Below, piece after piece: positions 10,116 to 20,722 of a stretch of DNA of 64,000 nt (position 1 is its first letter; every line of letters begins with the position of its first letter). The notes below the pieces were generated by a model. The model was not told the origin of the DNA, made no database searches, and saw nothing but the letters and a program-made list of their open reading frames with translations. A program made the translations under genes and the position numbers. The stretch comes from Pyrus communis (taxonomy: Eukaryota > Streptophyta > Magnoliopsida > Rosales > Rosaceae): the NCBI RefSeq assembly GCF_963583255.1, contig NC_084811.1, positions 12,728,088 through 12,792,087 on the forward strand, in the 5' to 3' direction.

Positions 10116-12308
10116 TGTGACATCCCGTCCCGAAGATTTTGAAAATGTGCGTGTGAAATGACACTTTTACCCCTAGTTCGTTTTCGTTACATTATTGGTT
10201 GTTTTGTGTGGTGTGGCATGTGTTGGGCCACACACACACACACTGTCACTGTCACTCTGTCCCTTTCCCTGTCTTCCCCCCGAGAACCACATTCCTTCTT
10301 CTTCCTTCTGAAAACGTACGGACAAGCCCAAAACCCCTCAAACCTCTACAGATCGAGGAAACCAAGGTCACAGTCGAGATCGTGAAGCTCGTGGGAGTCC
10401 AGTCATACCATTTTCAGGTGAGAACTCCGTCGTTTTCACGTCGATTCGACGATATCCGTTTTGAGTACTATTCATGCAAAAATAATTTAGCAAGTTTTTG
10501 GGATTTTGAAGCTCGTAGGTGACTTGGTGAGGTCCCAGGGAGCCTCGGAGTGCTTCGTTGGAAGAGTTTTGACGTCGAAATCACTGCGCTTGAAGTTGAC
10601 CGGAGTTGGGAGGTTCGGACAGGTATGATCTAGTAGTTTTTGACCCTTAAAAATTGTATGGTCGTGTTCTACTAGTCTTAGGCTTCATTTTGGTGCAAGA
10701 ATCGTGAAAAATGGTTGAAAAACGAGAGAGAAAACAAGGTTTGCAGGTTTCGCGATTTTCCGGCGCCGGCGACGGCACCGGAGGTTCGCCGGAGAAGGAG
10801 ACGGAATATTCCGTCAAGTCTGACGGAATATTCCTGACGCCGTTAACGGAATCTGTCAAAACTGACGGAATATCCCTTACGGCGTCAGTTGACGCCGTCA
10901 GCGTGCCAGGCACGTGCCTGCACGTGGCCGGTGCATGTGGCCGTGCCTTGGCCGGCGCGTGGGGGCGCATGCGGCAGTGGAAAATTTTTCTAAAAATATG
11001 GGTGTGATCCTGAGGTTGTGTAGAGCACATTGGTATATTCATTTGTCTAATTTGAGCAATGTATGAGAAGTTATTACGAGAAGTTGGTTATGCGCTTTAA
11101 AATTGACGTTTTTATAGTTGTTTCGCATATAGGTGATACGTATCCCGAGGACGAGCGTGGTCACTCGAGGCAGGGGGGCTACGACCCTTCCACATACCAG
11201 TGAGTGGGCTTTTGGTTTTCCGTATATACCTATATACATTTATTTTCCCATAAATTGTTTAAAAAGGGTTAATTGTTTTATGCCATGCACCATATTATTA
11301 TCGTTTATGCATCATTGCATGCATTAGTAGTGGCATACATATACATATGCATATTTGGTGCTGTGGACGCACAGGTAAGTGCCAGGTAAGTGGTATTCAT
11401 GTTTATTTTCAGTAGTGGTTTGAGATGATTAGAGAGCTCATAACCTGCACCCCCGGTGTTAGTGATCCCGCCCAGAGTAGGGCACAGTCCTTCACGTGAT
11501 GTTCACCTCCCGCACTACACGCTCAGCTTGGATCCAAGTTAGGTGCACAGTCCTGTCGTACAGACCACATTAGGTGGTTCCGACTCATAGGTGACCCGCG
11601 ATTATTCGCACAGCCTTCACGTGATCGTAGCACTAGAGCGTATATATGTATTACACCCAGGCCTGTCGTACAGACCACTTTAGGTGGTTCCGACTTGTGG
11701 GCAGGTTCAGTTATTGAGTTTGAGATTTGAGCTCTATATGCAGCCGTACAGGTCACGTTAAGTGACTCCGGCTGCCAGATTATATGTTATGATTATGATT
11801 TATACTTGAGCACTTGCATTTCATTATGAGATTTTGACATGGCATATTCTTGAGCATGGTTGGCATATCTATACATACGTATGTATGTTTATTTTCTGGT
11901 AAGTAAACAGGTTTTACGGCGAGGGGTTAGAATGTATTTTACTAAATGGTTTTAGAAAAGCTTTGTTTTTGCCCACTCACGCTTTTGTTTTGCGCCCCTC
12001 CAGGTTCTAGTTGCTTGGCAGTTTCGGTGGTTTCCCAGAGGGCTTTCCCGGCATTTCTGACAGACGCTCACCAGCGTAGGGTCACCTTCGGGTGTACTGT
12101 TATCGCATCTTTTCTTTTGAACTGCTGTAGACTTATTGCTCTGAACTTAGCGTCTCACTTACGCTAGCACATGTTTTTAGTACTTTGTATGCTAGTTTTA
12201 ATTATTCGTACTTTTTATATTACTATTTTATTAGCTTCCGCATGTGCACATGGTTACGTCACCTCCGTGTGACGGCCAGCACGCCCTGATCTCAGTCGGG
12301 GTGTGTCA
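10116..12308 (+). mobile_element. Solo LTR B, TGTGACA family (TSD CACAT), nested in LTR A
   Basis: It starts TGTGACATCCCGTCCCG and ends CAGTCGGGGTGTGTCA, flanked by CACAT at 10111-10115 and 12309-12313. The length is 2193 bases. It is closely related to LTR A: the block with 'gacggaatattcc' at 10800-10870 matches 12870-12950, and the GC-rich 'gccaggcacgtgcctg' region at 10904 matches 12975. It contains an extra stretch at 11440-11790 with repeated 'cctgtcgtacagaccac' and 'gtgacccgcg'-like words. Confidence 0.9.
11540..11710 (+). repeat. Direct repeats inside LTR B
   Basis: The phrase 'cctgtcgtacagaccac' followed by 'taggtggttccgact' occurs at 11552-11585 and again at 11662-11695. A weaker third version ('cgtacaggtcacgttaagtg') lies at 11743. 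Such subrepeats are common in U3 regions. LTR A lacks this segment. Confidence 0.6.
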
Positions 12309-13389
12309 CACATACCCACACTCATTTCTCTCTCTCTAACCTGTCCTGAGATCCTCTATCTCTCCTTTTCCTACCTTCTTCGTACGGACAACACCCAAAA
12401 CCCTTGGAATCTTCACGGATCGAGGAAACAAACTACATATTTGTGCTCGTGAGGTCCTTAGGAGTTCAACCATACCCATTTCAGGTAAGGGAACCTTCAT
12501 TTTCACGTCGAACCCGAGAGGTGTAAATCGGAGGTACTGTTCATGCACACATTAATTCTTATGTTTTTGGGAATTTTAAGCTTGTAGGAAGCTTGGTGAG
12601 GTCCTTAGGAGGCTTGGGGTGGTTCGTTTGAAGGTTTTGGACGTCGGGATCGTGAGTTGCAGGTTTAGCCGGAGTTGGTGGTGTTTTCTCGACAAGATTC
12701 CGTTGGTTTTAGTGCTTGAAAGTGGTAAGGATTTGTTCCTCTTGTTGTAAGCTTCATTTTGGTACCAATTTTGTGGAATTTGGATGAAAAACAAAGGAGA
12801 TTTCAAGTTTTGAATTTTTCCCTGTTTTCCGGTGTCCGCAATGGCGCCGGAGGTTGGCCGGAGAAGATGACGGAATATTCCGTCAGTTTGGATGGAATAT
12901 TCCTAACGGCGTTAATGGAATCAGTTAGATTTAACGGAATATTCCTGACGGTGTTAACTAACGTCGTTAGTGTGCCAGGCACATGCCTGCGCGTGTGGCC
13001 GTTCCTTGGCCGGCGCGTGGGGGCGCGTGCGGTGTTAGAAAATTATTTTTAAAATATGGGGATGTTCGTGAGGTTGAGTAGATCACGTTGGTGTATTCAT
13101 ACACCCCATTTGAGCATTGTATGAGAAGTTATTTCGTAATGTTGGTTATGTGCTTTAAAATTTACGTTTTTATAATTGTTTCGCATATAGGTGAGACCTA
13201 TCCCGAGGACGAGCGCGGTCACTCAAGGCAAGGGGGTTACGACCCTTCTACATACCAGTGAGTGGGCTTTTGGTTTTCCGTATATACCTATATACTTGTG
13301 TTTTTCCCAGAAAGTGAAATGAAACGTTTATATGATTTATATGCCATGCATTATGTTTGCCCGTTTAATTATGCATTATTAGTTGCATA

Positions 13390-13407
13390 TATATATATAT
13401 ATATATG
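13390..13407. repeat. (TA)n microsatellite
   Basis: About nine TA dinucleotides occur in LTR A, at the position where LTR B has 'catacatatacatatgcat'. Confidence 0.8.
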
Positions 13408-16018
13408 TTTGGAGCTGCAGATGCACAGGTAAGTGCCAGGTAAGTTATGGTTTATGTTTATGTTTTGAAGGCATTTGACATGACATATTTCTAAGCATGA
13501 CTTATTTATATGTATATATTATATTTTCTAGGAAGTATACAGGTTTTACGACGAGGGGTTAGAAATTTGTTTATGAAATGATTTTTGAAATCTTTGTTTT
13601 TGCCCACTCACACTTTCTGTTTTGCGCCCCTCCAGGTTCTAGTTGGCTAGCACTTTTGGTGGCTCCTCAGAGGATTTTCTCGGCTTATCTGACAGATTAT
13701 CACCAGTGTAGGACCACCCTTGGGTGTGTTTATTTAGTGTTGTTTCTCCCGGACTGCACTAGGTCTTTCGTGCTCTGAACTTTGTTTCTCACACTTACGC
13801 TTGCATATGTATGTTATTTACTTTGTGTATAGCTAGGTCTGTTTTTATTCGTACTTTTATTATTATTTCGTAGCTTCCGCACTGTGCACATGGTTACGTC
13901 ACTTCCACGTGATGGCCAGCATGCCCTGATCTCGGTCGGGTGTGTCAGTTTAAATGGCAAAAGAGGCAAGAAAGTGCATTTTGGTGCATTTTAGAGCAGT
14001 TTTGGGTTTGGAATGGATAGCATAAGTATGGAGCAAGGTGGATGGACGAATTTGAAGATCATGAGAGGCTAGGAATCTGCTTAATATCCGGAGAAACAAA
14101 TTTGGAAGCGTTGAAGATAAGGAATCAGCTACCAAGAAGGAACATTATCCAAATTACCTTATCTTATCCAAACCTTATCCAACCTTATCTTATCTTATAT
14201 TATCCTAATCGTATCTTACCTTATCTCCAGCTACAAGGGGGATTCCCTATCACATTAAACCACTTCCCCTCTGATTTAAGGAGTCCTACAATCATGCAAA
14301 CAAGTAACCTTTTCCCCCTAGGAATCTGCCGCACCTCTCTCTCATTTTCCTCTTTGGTTTCTGCCATATAGCTAACATTTTCCTTATGGATTTGAAGTGT
14401 TAAAATCCTTTTCGTAAGCTACTTTTGTGCTGCACCTAAGCCTATAAATATATGTTTGTGCCGCATAATTCAATCACCACCCTCTACCATCAGATCACCA
14501 CACCATCCACTACACCTCAAGAGCCTAAATTCAGAAAATCCCCATTGTGCCGTAGCAAGGAAGGAAGGAGGAGCCACCTGGAGCCGTGCTTGCCATTCAA
14601 GACATTGGATTGTTGGAGCGTTTCTAGGTGTATTCTATTCTTTGTTTTCAATGTTTAAATTTATTTATCTTTGTTTTGCGAACATGAGGAACTAAATTCG
14701 TTTTGGCTAGAGCAAACTTTGAAACCATGATTATATTTGTATTTGTAATATGAATTGATTACTTCTAGTTGTGATTTTTTAAATTGTGAATGCAATTTAC
14801 TTAACTGTTTGATTAAGAACTTATTCTTGTGTGTTGATTAAGAGGGCCCGCTTAGTTTGCATGCATGAATTTGATGCTAGAATATAAGAGAGTTTCACCT
14901 AATCGTTATGAACTTATATTCATAAGTAATGGAGGTTGCTAGTCACAATCGTGTTAAGTAAATTCCTGGCAGGAGTATCATGTTGTTCATAGTTACGAAT
15001 GCCTTGTCAATGCTTATGATTTTCACAAAGCTTAATGATCTTTGATTGTATCTCTATTATGATGTTCATATACGGAACTATTGAAGAATAATTTGGTTGC
15101 CGATGCGTATTCCATCCAATTCAATGACTTAAGGAAACTATGAGGGTTAATTAGTGTTGTGCACGGTTAATCTGGGGCGTTGAGGTTCATGGTATATTGG
15201 AAAAGCAACTGGAAATCGATTTGTGTTGCATATGTGTCATGTGTGGAGAAGGACCCTCCAGCTAGCTTATCACCCATCCATTCACCTAATTTCGTGCTAA
15301 CTTTGTTTAAGTCTTTAATCTATTTGTTTTTACTTTAAATTCGTCAAAAACCCAATCCCCTTTACTTTGTTGTGTCAAATTAGTTAGAATCTGTCCAACC
15401 TTGAGTTTTTAAGTGTTTTGAGTCAAGTTAAAAGTAATTTTCGTCCAAATCATCCTTTAGTGTCTAGTTTGAGTCTATTTGATTGTTTTGTGTTGTTTTG
15501 AGTCATTCTAGTTTGTTTTAAGTCAGTAGAGTCTAGATAAGTGTTTTTAAGCTTAGTTTAGTATTTTAAGTCAGTTTCAAGTAGATTAGCGTCCCTTCTA
15601 ATCCCCGGCCTAGAACGATCTCTACTTACACATACTACAATTATAGGGTTTAATTTGTGTGCTACTATATATCACATCACTCCTCCCCCGGAGCAATATT
15701 CTAGACGAGGCATGATCCGCAACATGGAGAAGCCGAAAAAGAATGGGTTACATGTGAAGTGGAGGCTTGCTGGAGGTGGTGAAAAAAAGCCACCTCAGGA
15801 TGGGGAAGCAGAAAAGCAAGGTTCGTTGTAAGAGCGGGTTTCCTGAACCACCCAGTTTTACTCCAACTGCTAGATCGAGCATATGAAGAGTATGGTCATG
15901 ATAGCCCTGGCATTTTAGCTATTCCATGTGACGAGTTTTTGTTTGAAGATATAGTTCATTCACTTGGAGGTGGAACAAACAGCAATCAATTCTTTTGCCC
16001 CCTTCATGGCTTCCTGAG

Positions 16019-16382
16019 AAGTTCATCACACTAGACAGATTATTACAGCAGTGGTGGAAGCAGCAGCAACAATTATCTGCGATCGCTACTATTTCTATTT
16101 TCGTACAAATACCATTATACCAAGCAAGCAGTAGATAGAAAGGTGCTAAATTAAAAAAGTGCATTAAGAATTTTAAGACTTACTGAAAAAAAAAATACGT
16201 ATGCGTTTTACGGGCCGTTTTCATTTATTTGCAGGTGAAGATGCAATCTCTTTATGTATAGGGATTAAGAAGTATGAGGTTTAACATTTATCCTTGCATA
16301 TATACCTTTCTCAAGTACAGGATTACACAACAAGGCACATTATAGGATTTAATTTAATATAAGAAACATATTGTTGCCAAAG
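16019..16382 (+). other. 3' flank of SAUR copy 1
   Basis: The sequence is collinear with 26039-26410, including 'gttcatcacactagaca', 'ctgcgatcgct' and 'ggccgttttcatttatttgc'. It ends at 'gttgccaaagcc' (16371-16382). In copy 2 the same words are followed by different DNA, which marks the right breakpoint of the duplicated unit. Confidence 0.6.
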
Positions 16383-17160
16383 CCTACTAAGTCCTGGAGG
16401 GGTGCAAAACAAAATGTGTGAACGGGCTAAAATAAAGGTTTTTACAAATCATTTCTCATTCGAACATACTAATCCCTCGCTGTAATAATAGTCAAAATCA
16501 TAATACATGTAGTATAAAAAACCAAACACTAAGGTAGAAGAAGTTCTTCCAAAAAATCGGGTAAAACTCGTGACTTCTCAATCTAAAATCTTCAAGAAAG
16601 ATCCAATGGGTGGAATCATATATTCAAAGACCAAGCGAATCCACTTAAAATCTTTACTGAACTATGACCGGCCATCATATTAGTGTCCCATCGTGAATTC
16701 ACAATAGTGAAAATCACATATACTGAAAAGTAGGTATATCACAAATCATCAATAAAACAGATATGGTATGTTTGCTCATCAAACAATGCAAACACACATG
16801 CTCGTGTGGAGATATTCTAACATGAAACATGTTGGGTGTATAATGTTTACGTTATAGTACTACAAACATGTGTAGTTGGCGTTAAGCACTCAAATACAAG
16901 TCCTATTTTCCTAGTGCAATCGAGGGATAAGCTGGCACCTACAATATATCCAAAGTCAACATGTTCCCCTTCCAGGGGAATTTTGGCCGTTTCACGCCTT
17001 CGAGAATTGAAATATTCTAATTTCCAAGATGGGTTGTAACATTAACTACAAATTTTTATTAGTTTTCTAGTCTAGCTATTTATTTTGTTCCTTAGAAAAT
17101 TAAGATTAAATAGTGAGTGACGACTCACAACTTTTATAATTGTACTTCTAAAATCCAATT
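16383..17160 (-). repeat. LTR fragment, TGTGACA family, at the duplication junction
   Basis: On the minus strand it contains the CACCCCTCCAGGAC island (16390-16405) and the 'gcgagggattag' island near 16475 of this LTR family. It matches 5690-6480 almost collinearly. It is truncated at 16383 by the duplication breakpoint. Confidence 0.6.
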
Positions 17161-17296
17161 TTCACCTTGTCTCTTTTTGGGTCTTAGACCTCATTTGAAT
17201 CTGGAACAAAGAGTGTTATGATTTTGACACCACTTTTAGCCAAACGGTCTGCAAACTAAAAAGAAAAAAAAATATCCTGTATAAACAGGCAAAAGT

Positions 17297-17366
<70 letters not shown>
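17297..17366. repeat. (GA)n microsatellite
   Basis: About 34 GA repeats with one interruption (AAGA near 17308). The frames read through it (Arg-Glu or Leu-Ser repeats) are artefacts. It sits exactly where copy 2 stops matching copy 1. Confidence 0.95.
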
Positions 17367-17367
<1 letters not shown>

Positions 17368-17539
17368 ATTTGCTAAAGATAAAAGTTGAATGTGTGCACT
17401 GTATCACACTATTTATTTTCGTAACTTTATTGCAAGTAAAGAGGGGGGAGGGATATTGGTATTATTGCTTTCACTCTTGATCTTGTGTGTTGTTTGATCA
17501 AACGCTACATGCTCTTCATATAGAGCCTTTTACATGTAG

Positions 17540-20450
17540 AAGTCTACAAGGGAAATTAAGGTATGTTGAAAACCATGCCATACAAGTTGAAAATCATGTC
17601 GTCCAACAATAAAAAAAAAAAATAACACCACCACCATTTTTAGTCATCCCTACTTTTTCACTTTTGACTAAACCATGTGAGCATTCAATTCCCATAGTTT
17701 TCACAGCACTCCCCCTTGAATGCCCATATATCAACATCAGTTGCCTCATTAAGACCTTGCTAGGAAAGACCAGTGGGAACAAATTGTAGCGAAGGAAAAA
17801 AGTACAACTCTGCTTGGATTAGTGATGTATTGTTAAGTATGCTTATGTTGCCTTGTTAAAACCTTGATAGGAAAAATCCAGTGGGAAAAATCATAGTCGA
17901 ATGAAAAATAGTACAACATGCATGTGTTCTAGATGCTCCCCCTAATTTGTATCTCCTCCTAATTCTACATTCTTCAATTTGACGAATTGATAAGCTGACG
18001 TAATCCGATGCCATGCACTAGCTTTTGAAACCAGCACTTTGGTAAAGATTTGGTGAATAGGTCTGCCAGATTTTCAATGAACAGATTTATGTGACTTCAA
18101 TAACCTTGACTATCTGAAGCTCATGTGCATTGAAAAACTTTGGAGATAAATGTCTAGTCTTATCGCCCTTGATGATCCTTTACACGCTGCATTAAGTTCA
18201 TGAATGATAGTTGAAGTGTCTGTCTTTGAAGATAGACCATATGGATTCCAAATATGATGGATCATTGATCTTAGCCAAGAAAATTCACGACATACTTCAT
18301 GTAAAGCAAGTATTTCCGAGTGATTGGAAGACGTAGCAACTAATGTTTGCTTTGCTGAGTGCCATAAAATTCATGTATTTCTATACATGAACACATATTT
18401 AGTTTGTGAGTAGGCTTTATACAGATCAGAGAGAAAACCAGCATTTGCATATCCAACAAGATTATGGTCATTTGTGAATTTCTCGAAGTAGAGGAGGCCC
18501 ATGTCAGTTGTCCCACGAAGGTATTGTAAAATATCTTTGACTCCCTCCCAATGCCGAATTGTTGGAACAGAGCTATATCTTGCTAACAAGTTGACTAAAA
18601 AACCTATATCTAATCTAGTACATTATGCTAAATGCAATAAAGCACCTATTGCACTTAGATATTGTACTTTTGGACCAATGACTATCTCAACATCTTTTTT
18701 TGGACGAATGGATCTTTCTTAATGTTAAGAGACCGAATGACCATTGGTATGCTAAGTGGATAAACCTTGTCCATGCCAAATCAGTTTAGAACTTTTTCAA
18801 TGTAAGTTGATTAATGCACCAAAATTTCATTAACACAATGTTCAATTTGCAAGTTGAGACAATATTTTGTTTTCCCAAGGTCTTTCATTTCATTTTCGCT
18901 TTTCAAATATTCAGCAGTCTTGTTTAGATTTACAGGAGTTCCAACTAAGTTCATGTCATCGACATATACTGCCACTATAGCAAATCCAGAGTTTGATTTC
19001 TTAATAAACACACAAGGGCAAATGACATTATTGGTATATCTTTCCTTGATTTACTTAATCAGACAATTATACCATATTCGTCCAGATTGTTTCAGCCATA
19101 TAATGATCACCTTAATTTGATTGAGTGCATACCTTGTAATTTGTTAGTCATTTCAGGCAACTTAAGTCCTTCTGGGACTTTCATATAGATATGAGAATCT
19201 AATTTTCCATATAGATATATATGTGGTGATGACATCCATGAGTCGCATATCAAGTTTTTCTAAAACCACCGAACTTATTAAGTAACGAATGTAATTGCAT
19301 CCATTATAGGAGAGTATGTTTCCTCACAATCAGTTCTAGTGAAAAACCTTGTGCAACGAGTCCTGCTTTATATCTTGCAATTTCATTTTTCTCATTGCGC
19401 TTTCTTGTGAATACCCATTTGTAACTTATAAGGTTTAGCCAGGCGGGGTTTGAACTACTAGTCCAAAAACACTTCACATTTCCAAGGAATTTAATTCTGC
19501 CTGGATTGCATCTTTCCACTTAGGCCAATCTTGTCTCTGTTGGCATCAATAGAGTGAAGCTGAATATCATGTTTAATATGATTTCAGTGGCTACTGCAAA
19601 TGTGAACATGTCGTCAATGATTATTTCATTTCGACCCCATAATTCATTATTACATGCATAATTTATGGATATTTCTTTGCTTTCATCTACTTTTGTCTCT
19701 TCAGGGACATGTGTCTCATCAATGACATTTCTTTTTCTGGAAGTACAGAATCATAAATTGTGGATTCGTCATTCATTACCTTTTCATGAATGATTTCATT
19801 TGGATTTTGATGTGCCTTCATCTTTCTCTTTTGAGGAGCTGAATCTTTTGAACGTGATGGTCTACCATGCTTCAGGCATACATTGGATGAATCGTTTAAG
19901 GCCACTTTGTTTTTTCCAATAAGGACATCAATTCTTGTAGGTGCGTTTGCTTATATCTGATTTTGCCACTTTCGTTGCATCATTAATTGTATATGGAATT
20001 TGATTAGTAATACTTTAAAGATAAACAATTCTTTTCAATTCATTTTCACATTACGTACTTCGTGGATCGGAATGAGACAAGGTGGGTATATCCCATATTA
20101 ATTTTCGATGTTCTTCTGGAACGGTCTTTACTCCCCTTAATGGCAGGAAAACTGTTTCATCAAAGTGACAATCCGCAAAACGAGCGATAAAAATATCAAC
20201 CGTCAAGAGTTCCAAATATCTAATAATAGATGGTGAATCAAAACCCATATAAATACACAGTCTGGGCTGGGTGGCGGTGCAATAGGCACATAAACAACAT
20301 AACCGAAAACTCGTAAATGTGAAACATTTGGCTGATGCCCTAACACGAGTTGTACTGAAGAGTATTGATGGTTGGCAACAAGTCTCAGTCGAACTAATTG
20401 ACACACTCCAACCCTAATAATACAAGTTATGAGGCCACGATGTTTTGGCC
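17540..20450 (-). mobile_element. Degenerate Ty1/copia retrotransposon fragment
   Basis: Read on the minus strand the order is integrase-type sequence (20406-20050, with LGHQPNVSHLRVFG), reverse transcriptase start (19519-19304, with YKWVFTRKRNEKNEIARYKA), RT core with YVDDMNLVG (19011-18811, catalytic Asp-Asp), and the RT/RNase H connection (18589-18371, RHWEGVKDILQYLRGTTDMGL). Every segment is in a different or interrupted frame, so the element is long dead. No LTR pair is visible. The 17690-17930 end contains a duplicated block typical of the region before a copia 3' LTR. Confidence 0.8.
17737..17915 (-). repeat. Two-unit direct repeat beside the copia fragment
   Basis: The phrases 'attaagaccttgctaggaaa...ccagtgggaac...gtacaac' (17750-17809) and 'gttaaaaccttgataggaaa...ccagtgggaaa...gtacaac' (17857-17917) are diverged copies about 107 bases apart. 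Confidence 0.55.
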
Positions 20451-20722
20451 GAAACTAAATTGACCATATGTCCCCATTAGAAGATGACGTCACAAACCAA
20501 CTTAGTGACGAAGCCATAGTAAGATATTTATGATGTATAAGAATCTAAACCAAAAATGTTCATTAATAAAATCCAAAGCTTCTACATAGTTTACTTATCA
20601 TCCTCCCCACTTGGGGACACAAATTATCTCGAGGTTTAAGTCCCGTTATTATCTCATCACACCAGAGCAGCTAGAAGTTTCACACAATAGTAAACACATA
20701 AACGTACAGTGATATTAATAAT

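Larger units (their letters stand above)
9993..13947 (+). mobile_element. Solo LTR A, TGTGACA family (TSD GTTTA), nested in the Athila-like LTR
   Basis: It starts TGTGACAGCCCGTCCCGG and ends CGGTCGGGTGTGTCA, flanked by GTTTA at 9988-9992 and 13948-13952. Its own sequence is 9993-10115 plus 12314-13947 (about 1.76 kb), the rest being LTR B. It carries the family islands: a T(A/G)TCCCGAGGACGAGCG block at 13199, ACCAGTGAGTGGG at 13255, and CCCACTCAC...CGCCCCTCCAGG at 13602-13636. The TSD and missing internal region indicate a solo LTR. Confidence 0.87.
9849..15679 (+). mobile_element. Solo LTR of the Athila-like family inside SAUR copy 1 (TSD CTCCT)
   Basis: It begins TGATAGGAGCATATTTATGC and ends ATCACATCA, flanked by CTCCT at 9844-9848 and 15680-15684. 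After removing the nested elements it is about 1.87 kb and aligns with the LTRs at 1681-3249 and 20723-22885. No internal domain, polypurine tract or second LTR is present, so it is best read as a solo LTR left by LTR-LTR recombination. Confidence 0.88.
9813..16018 (+). pseudogene. SAUR copy 1, broken by nested LTR insertions
   Basis: The first 12 codons lie at 9813-9848, matching MSEFSLH...MA of the intact copy. The frame resumes at 15680 after the LTR at 9849-15679, with the TSD CTCCT repeated. Downstream, 15690-16018 aligns with 25681-26038. It lacks about 30 bases that encode most of the conserved GHLAVVV stretch, has a small indel just after it (near 15815) that shifts the frame, and another extra base near the end. 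The conserved LNHP and IPCDE regions are still recognisable at nucleotide level. It is a dead paralogue of the gene at 25643. Confidence 0.85.
5665..16382 (+). repeat. Segmental duplication, copy 1 (contains the broken SAUR locus)
   Basis: Collinear blocks: 5690-6600 matches 16390-17280, 6960-8165 matches 24205-25640, 9808-9848 plus 15680-16018 matches the SAUR gene at 25637-26038, and 16019-16382 matches 26039-26410. The match stops abruptly at 16382, where the sequence switches to the LTR fragment that begins copy 2. Copy 1 therefore runs head to tail into copy 2. Without later insertions the unit would be roughly 3-4 kb. Differences of several per cent suggest an old event. Confidence 0.7.

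Noticed and set aside
10158..10522. Two overlapping frames at the start of LTR B, and similar ones at 10711-11007 and 12759-13052
   Set aside because: They fall inside LTRs, differ in frame between LTR A and B, and have no recognisable domain.
17216..17480. Arg-Glu and Leu-Ser repeat frames
   Set aside because: They are produced by the (GA)n microsatellite on both strands.
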